Source: Oricola sp.
GTDB taxonomy: Bacteria; Pseudomonadota; Alphaproteobacteria; Rhizobiales; Rhizobiaceae
Direction of reading: 5' to 3'
Length of the DNA: 64,000 nucleotides
Assembly (NCBI RefSeq): GCF_022763245.1
Contig: NZ_JALEGV010000011.1
Coordinates: 62,001 to 126,000 of the forward strand
Position numbers and translations under genes: made by a program. This document shows, one piece after another, positions 16,883-25,554 of the stretch. The notes under the pieces are model-generated. The model made no database searches, had not been told where the DNA came from, and saw only the letters and a list, made by a program, of their open reading frames with translations. Positions within the stretch are counted from its first letter, which is position 1, and each line of letters starts with the position of its first letter.

Positions 16883-17554
16883 TCAGCGGCGGCCCTGGTC
16901 GAACCCGTTCTCAAGAATGCGGTCGACAGTCACCTGATAGTGGGCCGCCAGAAGATCTGTGGTTCGCGCCGCGTCGCCGGCGACGAAGGCATTGAGGATC
17001 TCGGCATGCTCTTCGCGCTCGTTGCGCTCCGGATAGGTCGAGGCACAAAGGATCCGGTAGCGCTCCGCCCGATCGAAAAGCTGCGAACAGAAAGCCGTGA
17101 CGGGCGCCAGCCCCGCAGCGTCCACCAGCGCTATATGGAAATCCTTGTGCAGCTTTTCCCAAAGGGTCGAGCGCCGCCCGTCAACAAGGCGTCTTTCCTT
17201 ACTAAGCCTATGATAAGCTAATACGATCTTCTCTTCAGCTTCGACATCTCGACGTTCGATTCCGGCAGCGATCGCCGCCCCTTCGATCATGATCCGGGAC
17301 TCCACGATCTGGCGTAATTCGGCTTCGGAGATCGGCGCCGCGCGAAACCCCTTGCGCTCCTCGCGCACGACCCAACCTTCCGAATCGAGCCGGTTCAGCG
17401 CCTCTCTCAGCGGACTGATGCCGATGTCGTATTTCGATCGCAACGCGTCGAACAAGAGCTTTCCGCCAGGCGGAATCTCTCCATTCATGATGTCGCGACG
17501 GATCGTTTCATATACCGAACTCGCTCGCGTCAGAACTGTTTCGCTGTCTTTCAA
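16883..17554 (-). CDS. GntR-family transcriptional regulator (FCD/FadR type)
   Basis: The N-terminal winged helix (SSVYETIRRDIMNGEIPPGGKL, ISPLREALNRLDSEGWV, GFRAAPIS) and all-helical FCD effector domain (ESRIMIEGAAIAAGI, LHKDFHIALVDAAGLAP, EEHAEILNAFVAGDAARTTDLLAAHYQ) define the protein. FCD regulators usually sense organic acids. With a TTG start at 17552-17554 it has 223 codons, normal for the family. The ATG at 17668 would add 38 unrelated residues. The start remains uncertain because the TAGGA ribosome-like site is very close. It lies between the hydroxyquinol operon and the dehydrogenase operon. Confidence 0.85.
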   Translation of the reverse strand: MKDSETVLTRASSVYETIRRDIMNGEIPPGGKLLFDALRSKYDIGISPLREALNRLDSEGWVVREERKGFRAAPISEAELRQIVESRIMIEGAAIAAGIERRDVEAEEKIVLAYHRLSKERRLVDGRRSTLWEKLHKDFHIALVDAAGLAPVTAFCSQLFDRAERYRILCASTYPERNEREEHAEILNAFVAGDAARTTDLLAAHYQVTVDRILENGFDQGRR

Positions 17555-18074
17555 TCGTCCTACCCCGAAAACCGGAACCGCACGCGCCGCCAACAGACGG
17601 TCAAGTCCGCACGATCTCCTCGCGTCCAAGCCGGTGAACCTCTCACACGGCCCGAAGCGCGAACGCACAGAATACGGACAAGTCCGCCAACAAGCAAATA
17701 TCTTGGAAAATCCGGTGTGATTTCTGCCGGAAAGGCGGTTGATAGGGACATCCGCACCTCGACCGGACTAGATCATCTCCGTGGCCAACGCTCGCAAGTC
17801 TGGGACGTCCGATAGCGCGGAAGCCAGAATCGCTTCCATCTTTACTAGGATATTTTGTGGAAAATATGTTGACTAGGTACTTTTTCTGGAAAATAAATCT
17901 CTTCGAGACATGTTCACCGATACGGTGCACCTGTCCGCCTGGCGTCGCGACGCGGGAGGAATGGGAAGCCGTTGCGCGGATGCGGGAATGCCCGCGTCTG
18001 CGCGCATCTGACAACCTCGCTCCGGGCGAACGATGGCGTATTGCTGAAACCTGACTGCATCTTGAGGAAAAGAC
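17555..18074. promoter_or_regulatory. 520-bp regulatory interval with repeated TGGAAAAT operators and a promoter
   Basis: No gene is supported here. AAATATCTTGGAAAATCC lies at 17696-17713. The perfect palindrome ATATTTT-GTGG-AAAATAT is at 17850-17867. Another TTTTTCTGGAAAATAAAT is at 17880-17898. TTGACT at 17869-17874 is a reasonable -35 for the rightward operon, with an AT-rich -10 region about 17-18 bp later. The stretch is thus the control region for both the GntR gene and the dehydrogenase operon. Confidence 0.5.
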
Positions 18075-18860
18075 ATGAATTCTGACAATCTTGGCGGCGT
18101 GATAGTGACGGGAGCTGCGCGCGGAATCGGCCGGGCCATCGCGGGCGAGCTGTCCAGCACCGGCTACGGTGTCGTCATTGCCGATCTTGACGAGAAGGCC
18201 GGATCCGAGGCCGTCGCCGAGATCGACAAGGCGGGCGGCAAGGCACTCTTCCACAAGGTCGACGTGTCGGATCGCGCTTCCTTGGCGGCCGCGGTCAAGG
18301 CATGCGAGGCGGCGTTCGGCTTCATCCACGCCATCGTCAACAATGCAGGTTTCAACCGGCCACAGCACTTCCTCGAGACGACGGAGGAGAATTGGGACCG
18401 GATCATGACGATCAACGGTCTCGGCGTGCTCATCGGGATGCAGGAAGCGGCCAAGGCCATGATCGCGGCCGGCCACAAGGGCAAGATCGTCAACACCGCC
18501 TCCATCGCCAGCCGCGGCGGCGATGCGGAATGGGTGCCCTATTGCGCCAGCAAGGCCGCCGTCGTCAGTATGACCCAGGCCGGTGCCAAGGCGCTGGCCC
18601 AGCACGGCATCAACGTCAACGCCTTCGCCCCGGGTGTCGTGCAGACGGACCTGTGGACCCAGCTCGACAAGGACCTGATGGAGATGGGCATTTCTTCGGT
18701 ACCCGGCGAGGCGATGGACAATTTCTCAAAGAGCATCCCGCTCGGCCGCACCTCCACTCCGCAGGACGTGGTGGGAACGGTCGCATTCCTGATCTCGCCT
18801 GCGTCGGACTACATGACCGGCCAGTGCCTGATGATCGATGGCGGGATGATCATGCAATGA
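18075..18860 (+). CDS. Short-chain dehydrogenase/reductase (sorbitol/butanediol dehydrogenase-like)
   Basis: The 261-aa classical SDR has the cofactor motif VTGAARGIGRAIAGEL, an acidic residue after strand beta-2 (VIADLDEK) suggesting NAD preference, NNAGF, catalytic Ser in NTASIASRGG and YxxxK in VPYCASK. The C-terminal MTGQCLMIDGGMIMQ is typical. Resemblance to polyol/acetoin dehydrogenases suggests oxidation of a secondary alcohol; substrate unknown. It is the first gene of a dehydrogenase pair, overlapping the next by 4 nt (ATGA). The upstream TGGAAAAT operators suggest shared control with the hydroxyquinol operon. Confidence 0.88.
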   Translation: MNSDNLGGVIVTGAARGIGRAIAGELSSTGYGVVIADLDEKAGSEAVAEIDKAGGKALFHKVDVSDRASLAAAVKACEAAFGFIHAIVNNAGFNRPQHFLETTEENWDRIMTINGLGVLIGMQEAAKAMIAAGHKGKIVNTASIASRGGDAEWVPYCASKAAVVSMTQAGAKALAQHGINVNAFAPGVVQTDLWTQLDKDLMEMGISSVPGEAMDNFSKSIPLGRTSTPQDVVGTVAFLISPASDYMTGQCLMIDGGMIMQ

Positions 18861-19630
18861 CCGGGACCAGGCTTGGTATTTTGACGGGCGCCGCCGGCCA
18901 TATCGGCCGCGCCACCGTCGACAAGTTCGCAGCGAATGGCTGGTCCCTTGTCATCACGGACGTTTCCGACGCCGTAGAGGAAGTTGCGCGCAATGCGGCG
19001 CGCGAACATGGAACCACGGTCATCGGCGTGCAAGCCGACATCGCACGCGAGGACGACGCGGTGCGGGTGGCGGCAGTTGCCGCCAACTCAGGCCAACCCA
19101 TGACGTTCCTGGGCCTAATCGCTGGCATCAACCACGAGGCCGCCCCCGTCGACCAGATCGATATGGACATTTGGGACAGGGTCTTTTCGATCAATCTCAG
19201 GGCGAACGTCCTGATGATGAAGCATTGCGTAACGCTACTTCGCCAGTCGGGCGGCGGGGCCATTGCCACGACCTCGAGTTGGTGGGGCCGTGCCGCGCAT
19301 CCCTATTTCAGCGCCTACTGCGCCTCGAAAGCCGGCGTTATCGCGCTGACCCAGAGTGCGGCGGGCGAACTCGCACCGGAGATCCGGGTCAACTCGGTCG
19401 CTCCGGGCAATGTCGGCACGCCGATGCATTTCGATGCGCTCGAGGTCGAAGCCAGGGAACGCAACATCTCCCTGAAGGAGATGCAGGAGATCGAATGGGC
19501 GAAGATCCCGCTCGGTCGCCCAGCCGAACCTACTGAAATTGCGGCGGCGTTTCATTTTCTCGCCTCGCCGGAATCCTCCTATCTCACCGGCGCGGTGCTC
19601 GACGTGAACGGAGGATGCGGGTTCTACTAG
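18857..19630 (+). CDS. Short-chain dehydrogenase/reductase, second of pair
   Basis: The 257-aa SDR has LGILTGAAGHIGRATVDKF, LIAGINHEA in place of NNAG, Ser in TTSSWWGRAAH, and YxxxK in SAYCASKAGVIALT. Its C-terminus is YLTGAVLDVNGGCGFY. The NNAG motif is altered (IAGI), which occurs in some SDR subfamilies. ATG 18857 overlaps the preceding stop (ATGA), giving translational coupling. The two SDRs could carry out successive oxidations or work on different stereoisomers of one substrate. A gap of 122 nt precedes the ketopantoate-reductase-like gene. Confidence 0.88.
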   Translation: MTGTRLGILTGAAGHIGRATVDKFAANGWSLVITDVSDAVEEVARNAAREHGTTVIGVQADIAREDDAVRVAAVAANSGQPMTFLGLIAGINHEAAPVDQIDMDIWDRVFSINLRANVLMMKHCVTLLRQSGGGAIATTSSWWGRAAHPYFSAYCASKAGVIALTQSAAGELAPEIRVNSVAPGNVGTPMHFDALEVEARERNISLKEMQEIEWAKIPLGRPAEPTEIAAAFHFLASPESSYLTGAVLDVNGGCGFY

Positions 19631-19752
19631 AAACGCAATAAAACCATTCAATTCAACAATTTGAAAAGACACTGGCAGGCGCCAACAGCGGCCTGAGCGT
19701 GGAAAAGCGACCCATTCGCCATGTTCCAAGCCAGCAACAGGGAGAGAAATCG

Positions 19753-20814
19753 ATGAACCAGGAAACAACCCGCGATCCCCGGATAGCATTCCTCGGAACC
19801 GGTGCGCAGGGAGCGTCGATCGCGGCCGACTTCGCCCTAGCCGGGCTCGATGTCACCCTCATCGATCAATGGCCCGCCCATGTCGAGGCCATTCGTGAGA
19901 ACGGGATCACGGTCAACCTTCCCACTCGCACGATCAACGCGAAGGCACCGGCTCTCCACCTGTGCGAGGTCGCAGAGGTCAAGGAACCCTTCGATATCGT
20001 GTTCCTCGTCGTCAAGGCCTATGACACGCGTTGGGCGTGCGAGTTGATCAAGCCCGTGCTAGCGCCCGATGGCCTCGTCGTCGGTCTTCAAAACGGAATG
20101 AGCCACAAGGACATCGCCGCCGTCGTCGGGCGCGAACGCACTGTCGGAGCCGTGATCCAGATCGCGTCGAACATGTGGACGCCGGGGGTCACAACCCGTC
20201 AGAACGATCACGACGACTCCTGGTTCGCGCTGGGCGCGCTTGACCCGGAGACGCAGCAACGCGTCCAGGGAGTGGCCGAGCTGCTGCGACATTCGGGAAC
20301 CGTCGAGGTTCACGAGGACATCCATTCCGCAAAGTGGATGAAACTAGTGGTGAACGCAGCCGAACTTATCCCCTCCGCCATCATCAATACAGAACTGCGG
20401 GGTGCAACCCGCGTACCCGGCATGTTTGAAGTCATGCGGGCGGCCGGCTACGAAGCCATGCAGGCCGCCTTGGCAGACGGCGCCACCATCATGCCGATCA
20501 TCGGCATGCCCCCAGTGATGAGCAATCACCCCGACCGCTATGTCGATGAAATCTTTGAAAAGGTTCTGACGACCTATTCCGAAGAAGACACGCTCACCAC
20601 CTCCCTTCAGGACTGGCGCAAGGGACGCCGCGCCGAAGTCGACGACGTCAATGGCTGGGTCGTTGAGACCTTGCGCGCGCAAGGGCGCAAGGCGCCTGTC
20701 AACCAGCGCGTTGTAGAGATCGCGATTGAGATCGAGGCAGGGAAACTGGACCTGAAGACCGAAAATGCCGCGCTTATGATTGAAGCGTATAAGGCCGCGG
20801 CGAAAGACGGCTAG
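19753..20814 (+). CDS. Ketopantoate reductase-family (PanE/ApbA-like) dehydrogenase
   Basis: The 353-aa protein begins with IAFLGTGAQGASIAADFALAG, a Rossmann motif, and has FLVVKAYDT, VGLQNGMSHKD, and SAKWMKLVVNAAELIPSAI with the Lys/Asn typical of the PanE active site. It should reduce a 2-oxoacid or oxidise a 2-hydroxyacid with NADP(H). It lies after two SDR genes in a catabolic operon rather than with pantothenate genes, so a role in pantothenate synthesis is unlikely. ATG 19753 follows GGGAGAG; an upstream in-frame ATG at 19699 lacks a ribosome site. Substrate unknown. Confidence 0.85.
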   Translation: MNQETTRDPRIAFLGTGAQGASIAADFALAGLDVTLIDQWPAHVEAIRENGITVNLPTRTINAKAPALHLCEVAEVKEPFDIVFLVVKAYDTRWACELIKPVLAPDGLVVGLQNGMSHKDIAAVVGRERTVGAVIQIASNMWTPGVTTRQNDHDDSWFALGALDPETQQRVQGVAELLRHSGTVEVHEDIHSAKWMKLVVNAAELIPSAIINTELRGATRVPGMFEVMRAAGYEAMQAALADGATIMPIIGMPPVMSNHPDRYVDEIFEKVLTTYSEEDTLTTSLQDWRKGRRAEVDDVNGWVVETLRAQGRKAPVNQRVVEIAIEIEAGKLDLKTENAALMIEAYKAAAKDG

Positions 20815-21447
20815 AGCAACGAAAGTTGTTGCACGCGGCACCCCAGAACATCGCTTTGCCGGACCTCGTAGAAAGCCGAGCTGGAAAAGCGAGCCTGCGA
20901 AACATCTCATCAAAGCTGGATGCCGACGCGGCTACCAGTCTGTTGGGATCAACAAACGTCAGGCCAGATAAGAGTCTGACCGGACGCAATGAAGTGTTAT
21001 CACACATATCGGTCGGCCCGTCATCCAGCGTTGAATTCGATTGGCCGCGAGCGCTCTCGGTCCGGCTAGTCGCGCAGAAGGCCCGTCGAGTCCTAGAATC
21101 ACTCCGGATCATTGAAACCCAACACACTCGCCCGACGATGACAGGAATTGTCTCAGTGCGGAGCGACTTCCGAACGTATGATTGCCAATCGATCCTGGCG
21201 ATGAAACCAACTTGAAACCAAGAACGTCGACCAGAAGGTCGAACTCGGTTGCGCCCGCTCGCTGTGCCAGTGTTCAATACCCGAGGAGAGGTGAAAGCCG
21301 CCCTCAACACCTGAATTACCGCGGTGCAGCATGGTCCGAACGTATTTGCAATTCTACGCCCACCAAGCATACATAGAGCGCAAAACGAGCCAATTTCGGC
21401 ACTGCACTAAGTACCCGCTACTTTCTTTTTCGACATGGGGAGGCGAG
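20815..21447. other. Non-coding or decayed interval after the dehydrogenase operon
   Basis: No convincing gene is present. The plus-strand frame 20826-21215 (129 codons) contains stretches that read like protein (ALSVRLVAQKARRVLESLRI, TRPTMTGIVSVRSDFRTYD) but has no ribosome site and no recognised family. It may be the remains of a degraded gene. The segment leads into the IS relic and a lower-GC patch, consistent with past insertion and deletion. Confidence 0.35.
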
Positions 21448-21606
21448 ATGAAAAACAAAGGACAAAGGATACGAAATCATACACACTTCGGTTTTATCAA
21501 GCGGGTATTTAGAATATTATGTTGGCCGATTTGTATATATTGGCATTGCTTACGAGAAAGCGCCGCAGTCGCCGCAAGAGAGTTTAGCTCAAGATATTCG
21601 GAGTAA
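21448..21606 (+). CDS. Candidate 52-aa small membrane-associated protein
   Basis: ATG 21448 follows GGGGAGGCGAG, one of the best ribosome sites in the window, and the frame runs to TAA at 21604-21606. The peptide starts MKNKGQRIRN and has a hydrophobic aromatic segment (FIKRVFRILCWPICIYWHCL), which could insert in a membrane, followed by a polar tail. Base composition is clearly more AT-rich than the surroundings, suggesting acquired DNA. I recognise no family. An expressed small protein is plausible but not proven. Confidence 0.4.
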   Translation: MKNKGQRIRNHTHFGFIKRVFRILCWPICIYWHCLRESAAVAAREFSSRYSE

Positions 21607-21734
21607 ATTCAGTTTAATCATGCCGTCTTGACGAATTCATACTGCTTGACCTCTAATTGAAGGCATATGCAATGGTTTTCACGCCCCGGCAAGCCGGCGG
21701 GCAATACCCACGACGAGTCATTCAGCAGAAAGTA

Positions 21735-22795
21735 CCGGCCGGTAGAGTACCCCGCTTTGATGGACACTTTACCGATTGTGAAAGAGAGTGTTTCTCATGC
21801 CGAGAACCAGGAACCCGTACCCTGCGGAAACCAGGTAGTAGATCATTGCCTTGATGCGAGACGGGCGCAATGTTGAATTCCTTGGCCGAGAGTTCGAACC
21901 GAATGTCGCAACGATCCATGGCTCAGCCAAGCAGGCCGGGATCGACGGCGGGACACGAGAAGACGATTGCCGAGCTCCGGCTGCCGTGCAAGTAGAACCG
22001 TCAGCTTCGCACGAGCGCGACACCTTCTTGAGTGCCTCGGCCCGGTTTGCAGCGAACGACGTGACGTCGTCCCGGTCTGCGAATTCATGATCGCCAACCC
22101 ATTGGCCGCGGGCGAATGCTACGCATTCGCCTAGAGGAGGGCCTGTTACCCGATTGGGACGATCGCGAGTATTCTGAGGGTTTCGCGTAACTGTTTATAT
22201 GCGTGGCGCTGTGGATCACCATCAGCCTGCGGGTTGGCCGATGGTGATCTGACCGGACGCATCAAGACCATCCATCAAGCCTCCAGGCAGATCGATGACG
22301 CACCGCGCGCCCTGGCTGAAGCCGGCATTCATCTCGGTCGCAAGCGTGTCGGGTGGTTGATGAAATCCACAGACCCGAAGGGAGTTAGCCATCGCAAGTA
22401 CAGGCGGACCTCGATTCGTGACGAACGGCTGCGGCGACCAATGACTTGGTTGACGGGAACTTCTATGCACATGAGCCGAAGATGCTCTGGTTCACTGACT
22501 TCAACTACGTAACCACTCGGGTCGGCTGCCTGTATCTGGCAACTGTCTTTGACCCCTGTAGACGCAAGATCGTCGACTCGGTCATGGGGGCCAACCTTGA
22601 GGCTCAGTCAGTTATGGGCGCGATGAACATAGCGATCGGACAGCACAAGCCGACAAACGTCATTCATCACAGCTATCAGAGCCCGCAACATGCGTCAGAG
22701 GCCTATGGACTGAAATGCGAGGAAGCCGGCATCCGACCATCCATGGGTTCGGTTGCGCACTGCTTGATGCGGAAGAGTCCGACGGCCGCGCGAAC
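21735..22795 (+). mobile_element. Decayed IS3-family element (orfA and orfB relics)
   Basis: The orfA-like frame starts MPRTRNPYPAE (ATG 21797) and is interrupted at once by a stop. It resumes in another frame with REFEPNVATIHGSAKQAGIDGGTRED near 21890-21960. orfB pieces follow: EFMIAN near 22083, DGDLTGRIKTIHQASRQ and EAGIHLGRKRVGWLMK (22237-22370), then after a frameshift NFYAHEPKMLWFTDFNYV, GCLYLATVFD and MGAMNIAIGQHKPTNVIHH, to about 22770. The DDE core is broken and the 3' end lost. Not mobile now. Confidence 0.8.
22234..22795 (+). pseudogene. IS3-family orfB transposase pseudogene (frameshifted)
   Basis: Two consecutive frames together match the integrase core: the first (22234 to about 22440) covers the pre-core helix region, the second (from about 22446) holds WFTDFNYV with the first catalytic Asp, VFDPCRRKIVDSVMGANL near the second Asp position, and IHHSYQSPQHASEAYG, where the canonical IHHSDQGSQY has lost its Asp. 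After IRPSMGSVAH the frame leaves the transposase consensus. Several substitutions at key residues and a frameshift show long decay. Confidence 0.78.
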
Positions 22796-22836
22796 GGGAT
22801 CGCGGCCACGCCGTTGCGTGCACGGCAATGGGTGCT

Positions 22837-22863
22837 TAAAGTGGTATTTACAGTACCACTTTA
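22837..22863. promoter_or_regulatory. Perfect 10-bp-arm palindrome before the globin/nsrR operon
   Basis: Arms TAAAGTGGTA (22837-22846) and TACCACTTTA (22854-22863) are exact reverse complements around TTTACAG. The site lies 13 bp before the globin ATG at 22877. The operon's second gene encodes an NsrR-type Rrf2 protein, so this is the probable NsrR operator. Position and symmetry are seen; binding is inferred. Confidence 0.7.
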
Positions 22864-22876
22864 TTGAGGTTAGGAA

Positions 22877-23323
22877 ATGGGACTTTCCCGAATTGCGAAT
22901 TCAGCTCCCATGGAAGAACGGCCCCTGGAGCGTGAGGGTGTGGACAGGGCGTTCACCGGACGCCTTGTCCGGGAATTCTATCGCCGGGTTCGCCAAGACG
23001 ACCGGTTAGGCCCTATCTTCGCTCGCGAAATCACCGGCGATTGGGAGCCGCATCTTGAGAAGATGACGGATTTCTGGTGCTCGGTAATCCTGAAGACGCG
23101 AAGCTATCAGGGTCGCCCTGTGCCCGCGCACATCAAGCTGGAGGGCGTGACGGAAAGCGATTTCGACATCTGGCTTTCGATATTCGCCGGAACGGCGAAG
23201 GATCTCTGTGACCCGGACGCAGCCAAGGTCTTCGTTGAACGGGCTGAGAGGATCGCGCAGAGCCTCAAGCTTGCGATGTTCTTCCGGCTGCCTGCCGCAA
23301 CCAGCGGGCCGGTGCCGGCATGA
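22877..23323 (+). CDS. Group III truncated haemoglobin
   Basis: The 148-aa protein shows the truncated-globin pattern of group III: VREFYRRVRQDDRLGPIF, WEPHLEKMTDFWCSVI, YQGRPVPAHIKL with the proximal His, and FDIWLSIFAGTA. Such globins bind O2/NO and are often induced by nitrosative stress. The next gene, overlapping by 4 nt (ATGA), encodes an NsrR-like NO sensor, which supports a role in NO detoxification. ATG 22877 follows GAGGTTAGGA; a second ATG at 22910 is possible. The operon lies directly after an IS relic, whose end is only about 50 bp from the operator. Confidence 0.88.
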   Translation: MGLSRIANSAPMEERPLEREGVDRAFTGRLVREFYRRVRQDDRLGPIFAREITGDWEPHLEKMTDFWCSVILKTRSYQGRPVPAHIKLEGVTESDFDIWLSIFAGTAKDLCDPDAAKVFVERAERIAQSLKLAMFFRLPAATSGPVPA

Positions 23324-23811
23324 GGATGACTCTTCACACCGACTACGCGCTTCGCATGCTGATCTTTCTCGCGGTCCGCAATGGCAGGCCGTGCACGGTC
23401 AACGATGTCGCGACCGCCTATGGCCTGTCCCGCAATCACCTTATCAAGGTGGCGCAGGGGCTTTCGGAACTCGGATTGGTGGAGACACTGCGCGGACGTG
23501 CGGGCGGAATCAGGCTCGCAAGACCGCCCGAAGAAATCAATATCGGATTCGTCGTTCGGGCGATGGAAGACGACAAGGCCATGGTCGAGTGCCTGAAAGC
23601 CGATGGCGGGGCCTGTGCGATCACGCCGTCATGCCGTCTTATCGGAGTCGTCCGTGAGGCGCTCGCCGCCTACCTCTCCGTATTCGATAAGTATCACTTA
23701 CGCGACCTCGTCAGGAACCGTGAAGCGCTGGCCGCGCTGCTAGGCATCGCAAGTCCGCCTGAAGGCGACCTGGCGGGTCAACCTGGCGCCACCGCGCATG
23801 GAGGAGGATGA
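23320..23811 (+). CDS. nsrR: Rrf2-family NO-responsive repressor (NsrR-like)
   Basis: The 163-aa Rrf2 protein has the winged helix (LHTDYALRMLIFLAV, YGLSRNHLIKVAQGLSELGLVETLRGRAGGIRLA). The iron-sulphur cluster cysteines are Cys91, Cys99 and Cys105 (VECLKADGGACAITPSCRL), spaced as in NsrR. NsrR loses repression when its cluster reacts with nitric oxide. Co-transcription with a group III globin and a palindrome before the operon fit autoregulated NO defence. The C-terminal tail after residue 145 is Gly/Pro rich and likely disordered. Confidence 0.88.
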   Translation: MRMTLHTDYALRMLIFLAVRNGRPCTVNDVATAYGLSRNHLIKVAQGLSELGLVETLRGRAGGIRLARPPEEINIGFVVRAMEDDKAMVECLKADGGACAITPSCRLIGVVREALAAYLSVFDKYHLRDLVRNREALAALLGIASPPEGDLAGQPGATAHGGG

Positions 23812-23814
23812 CAC

Positions 23815-24459
23815 TTGGCAGACTACGACCATCCGCAATTCGCCTCGCCGCCCTGCTTCATGCATGAACTCGATCCCGCGTTTCGTGCCGAGACAGAAGA
23901 CCGCCAAGCCGCATATGACGTTAGCCACTGGCGAAAGACGCAGCGTGAGCGGCTCATAGCCGAACGGCGCGCAATCCCCGCGGAGGAACGGACCCGTCTC
24001 GCCGGTTTGATCGCGGACCGCCTGGACAAGGAGGCCGGGGATCCGAACGGGCGTATCGTCTCGCTCTATTGGCCGTTTCGGGGAGAACCTGACCTGCGTC
24101 CATGGATGCAACGCGTGATCGACCGGGGTGGTCGGATCACGCTTCCTGTGGTCGTCGCAAAAGGCGAACCGCTTGAATTCCGCCTATGGTCACCCGGAGA
24201 AAAGCTCGAGCGCGGAATCTGGAATATTCCCGTTCCCGCGGCAGGCGAACCGGTCTCGCCCGATATCGTCATATCGCCTCTGGTCGGCGTTGACGCCGAG
24301 CGTTATCGCCTGGGTTATGGCGGAGGCTTCTATGACCGGACGCTTACCGCGATGGCAACAGGACCTCTCGTCCTCGGTGTCGGTTACGCATGTGCACGCC
24401 TCGCGACGATCTATCCACAGTGGCATGACGTGCGCATGGACCGGATCATTCTCGCCTAA
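23815..24459 (+). CDS. 5-formyltetrahydrofolate cyclo-ligase family protein, N-terminally extended
   Basis: The family motif GYGGGFYDRTL near the C-terminus, with RLIAERRAIPAEERTRLAGLIADRL, SLYWPFRGEPDLRPW and ISPLVGVDAERYRLGYGGG, marks the 5-FCL fold, which converts 5-formyl-THF to 5,10-methenyl-THF with ATP. The leader before VSHWRKTQR (PQFASPPCFMHELDPAF) is absent from housekeeping enzymes but typical of a rhizobial paralogue seen near nitrogen-oxide genes. Start is TTG 23815, seven bases after GAGGAGG and 3 nt after the nsrR stop. Its role in the NO operon is unknown. Confidence 0.82.
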   Translation: MADYDHPQFASPPCFMHELDPAFRAETEDRQAAYDVSHWRKTQRERLIAERRAIPAEERTRLAGLIADRLDKEAGDPNGRIVSLYWPFRGEPDLRPWMQRVIDRGGRITLPVVVAKGEPLEFRLWSPGEKLERGIWNIPVPAAGEPVSPDIVISPLVGVDAERYRLGYGGGFYDRTLTAMATGPLVLGVGYACARLATIYPQWHDVRMDRIILA

Positions 24460-24655
24460 GCAGCCACCGGCGTTTCAAGTACACTTTCTCAGGGGCCGGA
24501 TACATCTACCGGCCGCATGTGTCATCTCGGGTAGGAGTCGCGGGTTCGAAGCGACGACCTGGAGCAAATACTATCGAGTCAGCCTCGATAACGCAAAAAA
24601 GTCAGTGCTAACTGTTGGCTGGCTGGAGGCCCTCCCCCAACCAACTTCTTGGGCT

Positions 24656-25552
24656 CTACGCTTTCTCGGCCCCCCGAGGCCGAAGCAGGTCTTGAAGACT
24701 TAGAGCAATCTGATGGCCGCTAACAAGGTCGTCCGCTCGAATTTCATCCAACACTCTGCGTAAGACGGCAGCCAGCCGCTCCACCCGCGGCTCGACCTCA
24801 CACCAAGGCGGCAGGGTTGTGCCACGCGGCTTGGGCTGACCGATTGCCGCCCAGGCGCGGTAGGTGGTCTTCAACAGTTCCCGCTTGGTCAGGCGATGGT
24901 GCCGATCGGTGACAAACACCATCTCCAGTGTCGACATGCGGAACCTCTCGGGCATGCTGTCGTTGAGCATCATGGCAAATGCCGTCGAGGCACTGCCCGC
25001 CTGCTCCGCCATCGGGACGTCGGAGGCGCTGCCCCCGTCCCCGTCACCATGACCACTCCGCTCGTCGAGTACCGATTGGAGCAGCAGGACATCTCGCATC
25101 CCGACGCGTTCCTGGATTGGTTTAAGGCCGTCCTCGTCAACCGGGCCTGTCAGCGCCCAGCCTTCGCCCTCGGTGATCACAATGTCGTCGGGATGCGGAA
25201 CAACCCAGATCGGGTCGGCGCCATTCCTGACTGCTCGCGCGAGGTGCTCCTCCAGGGACTTCCTGATATTGCGACCTCTCTCAACTTCCTCACGAACAAG
25301 TGCCTGATTCAGTTTCTGCGCTTCGTTGATGCTGCGCAGGACATGACCGAGCGCGTGCGGCGAACCCTGGGCGGCTACAGCGAACAGCTTGCTGGTGACG
25401 ACTTGCGCCAGATCCGCCTCCACCGCCTTGCCATCAACACGGACCGTGACCTTGCGCCCGGCCTCCTTGAGCAACCCCTTCTCGAACTGCGTCAGCTCGC
25501 GAAGTCCGGTCTTGGCGCCGGCGTCCGTGCGGTTGTCTTTTCCGCGCGCCAT
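24656..25552 (-). CDS. Hypothetical protein paired with a ParB/methyltransferase gene (DUF5681-like)
   Basis: The 298-aa protein has an N-terminal segment (RELTQFEKGLLKEAGRKVTVRVDGKAVEADLAQVV) resembling proteins that accompany phage- or element-borne ParB-methylase genes, some carrying DUF5681. An acidic/glycine-rich linker (residues about 165-190) and a C-terminal helical region follow. Function not established. It begins 2 nt downstream of the methyltransferase gene, so the two are co-expressed. The association suggests a DNA-modification or packaging-related role on a mobile element. Family name is tentative. Confidence 0.6.
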   Translation of the reverse strand: MARGKDNRTDAGAKTGLRELTQFEKGLLKEAGRKVTVRVDGKAVEADLAQVVTSKLFAVAAQGSPHALGHVLRSINEAQKLNQALVREEVERGRNIRKSLEEHLARAVRNGADPIWVVPHPDDIVITEGEGWALTGPVDEDGLKPIQERVGMRDVLLLQSVLDERSGHGDGDGGSASDVPMAEQAGSASTAFAMMLNDSMPERFRMSTLEMVFVTDRHHRLTKRELLKTTYRAWAAIGQPKPRGTTLPPWCEVEPRVERLAAVLRRVLDEIRADDLVSGHQIALSLQDLLRPRGAEKA

Positions 25553-25554
25553 GG

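Noticed and set aside
22111-22131. Perfect hairpin GGCGAATGC-TAC-GCATTCGCC
   Set aside because: It lies within the decayed IS3 element, has no T-run, and does not follow an intact gene, so no terminator or regulatory role is claimed.
24520-24570. tRNA-like GGTTCGAAGC sequence after the 5-FCL gene
   Set aside because: The bases on both sides of the TTCGAAG loop do not pair (GCGGG versus CGACG), and no cloverleaf can be built.
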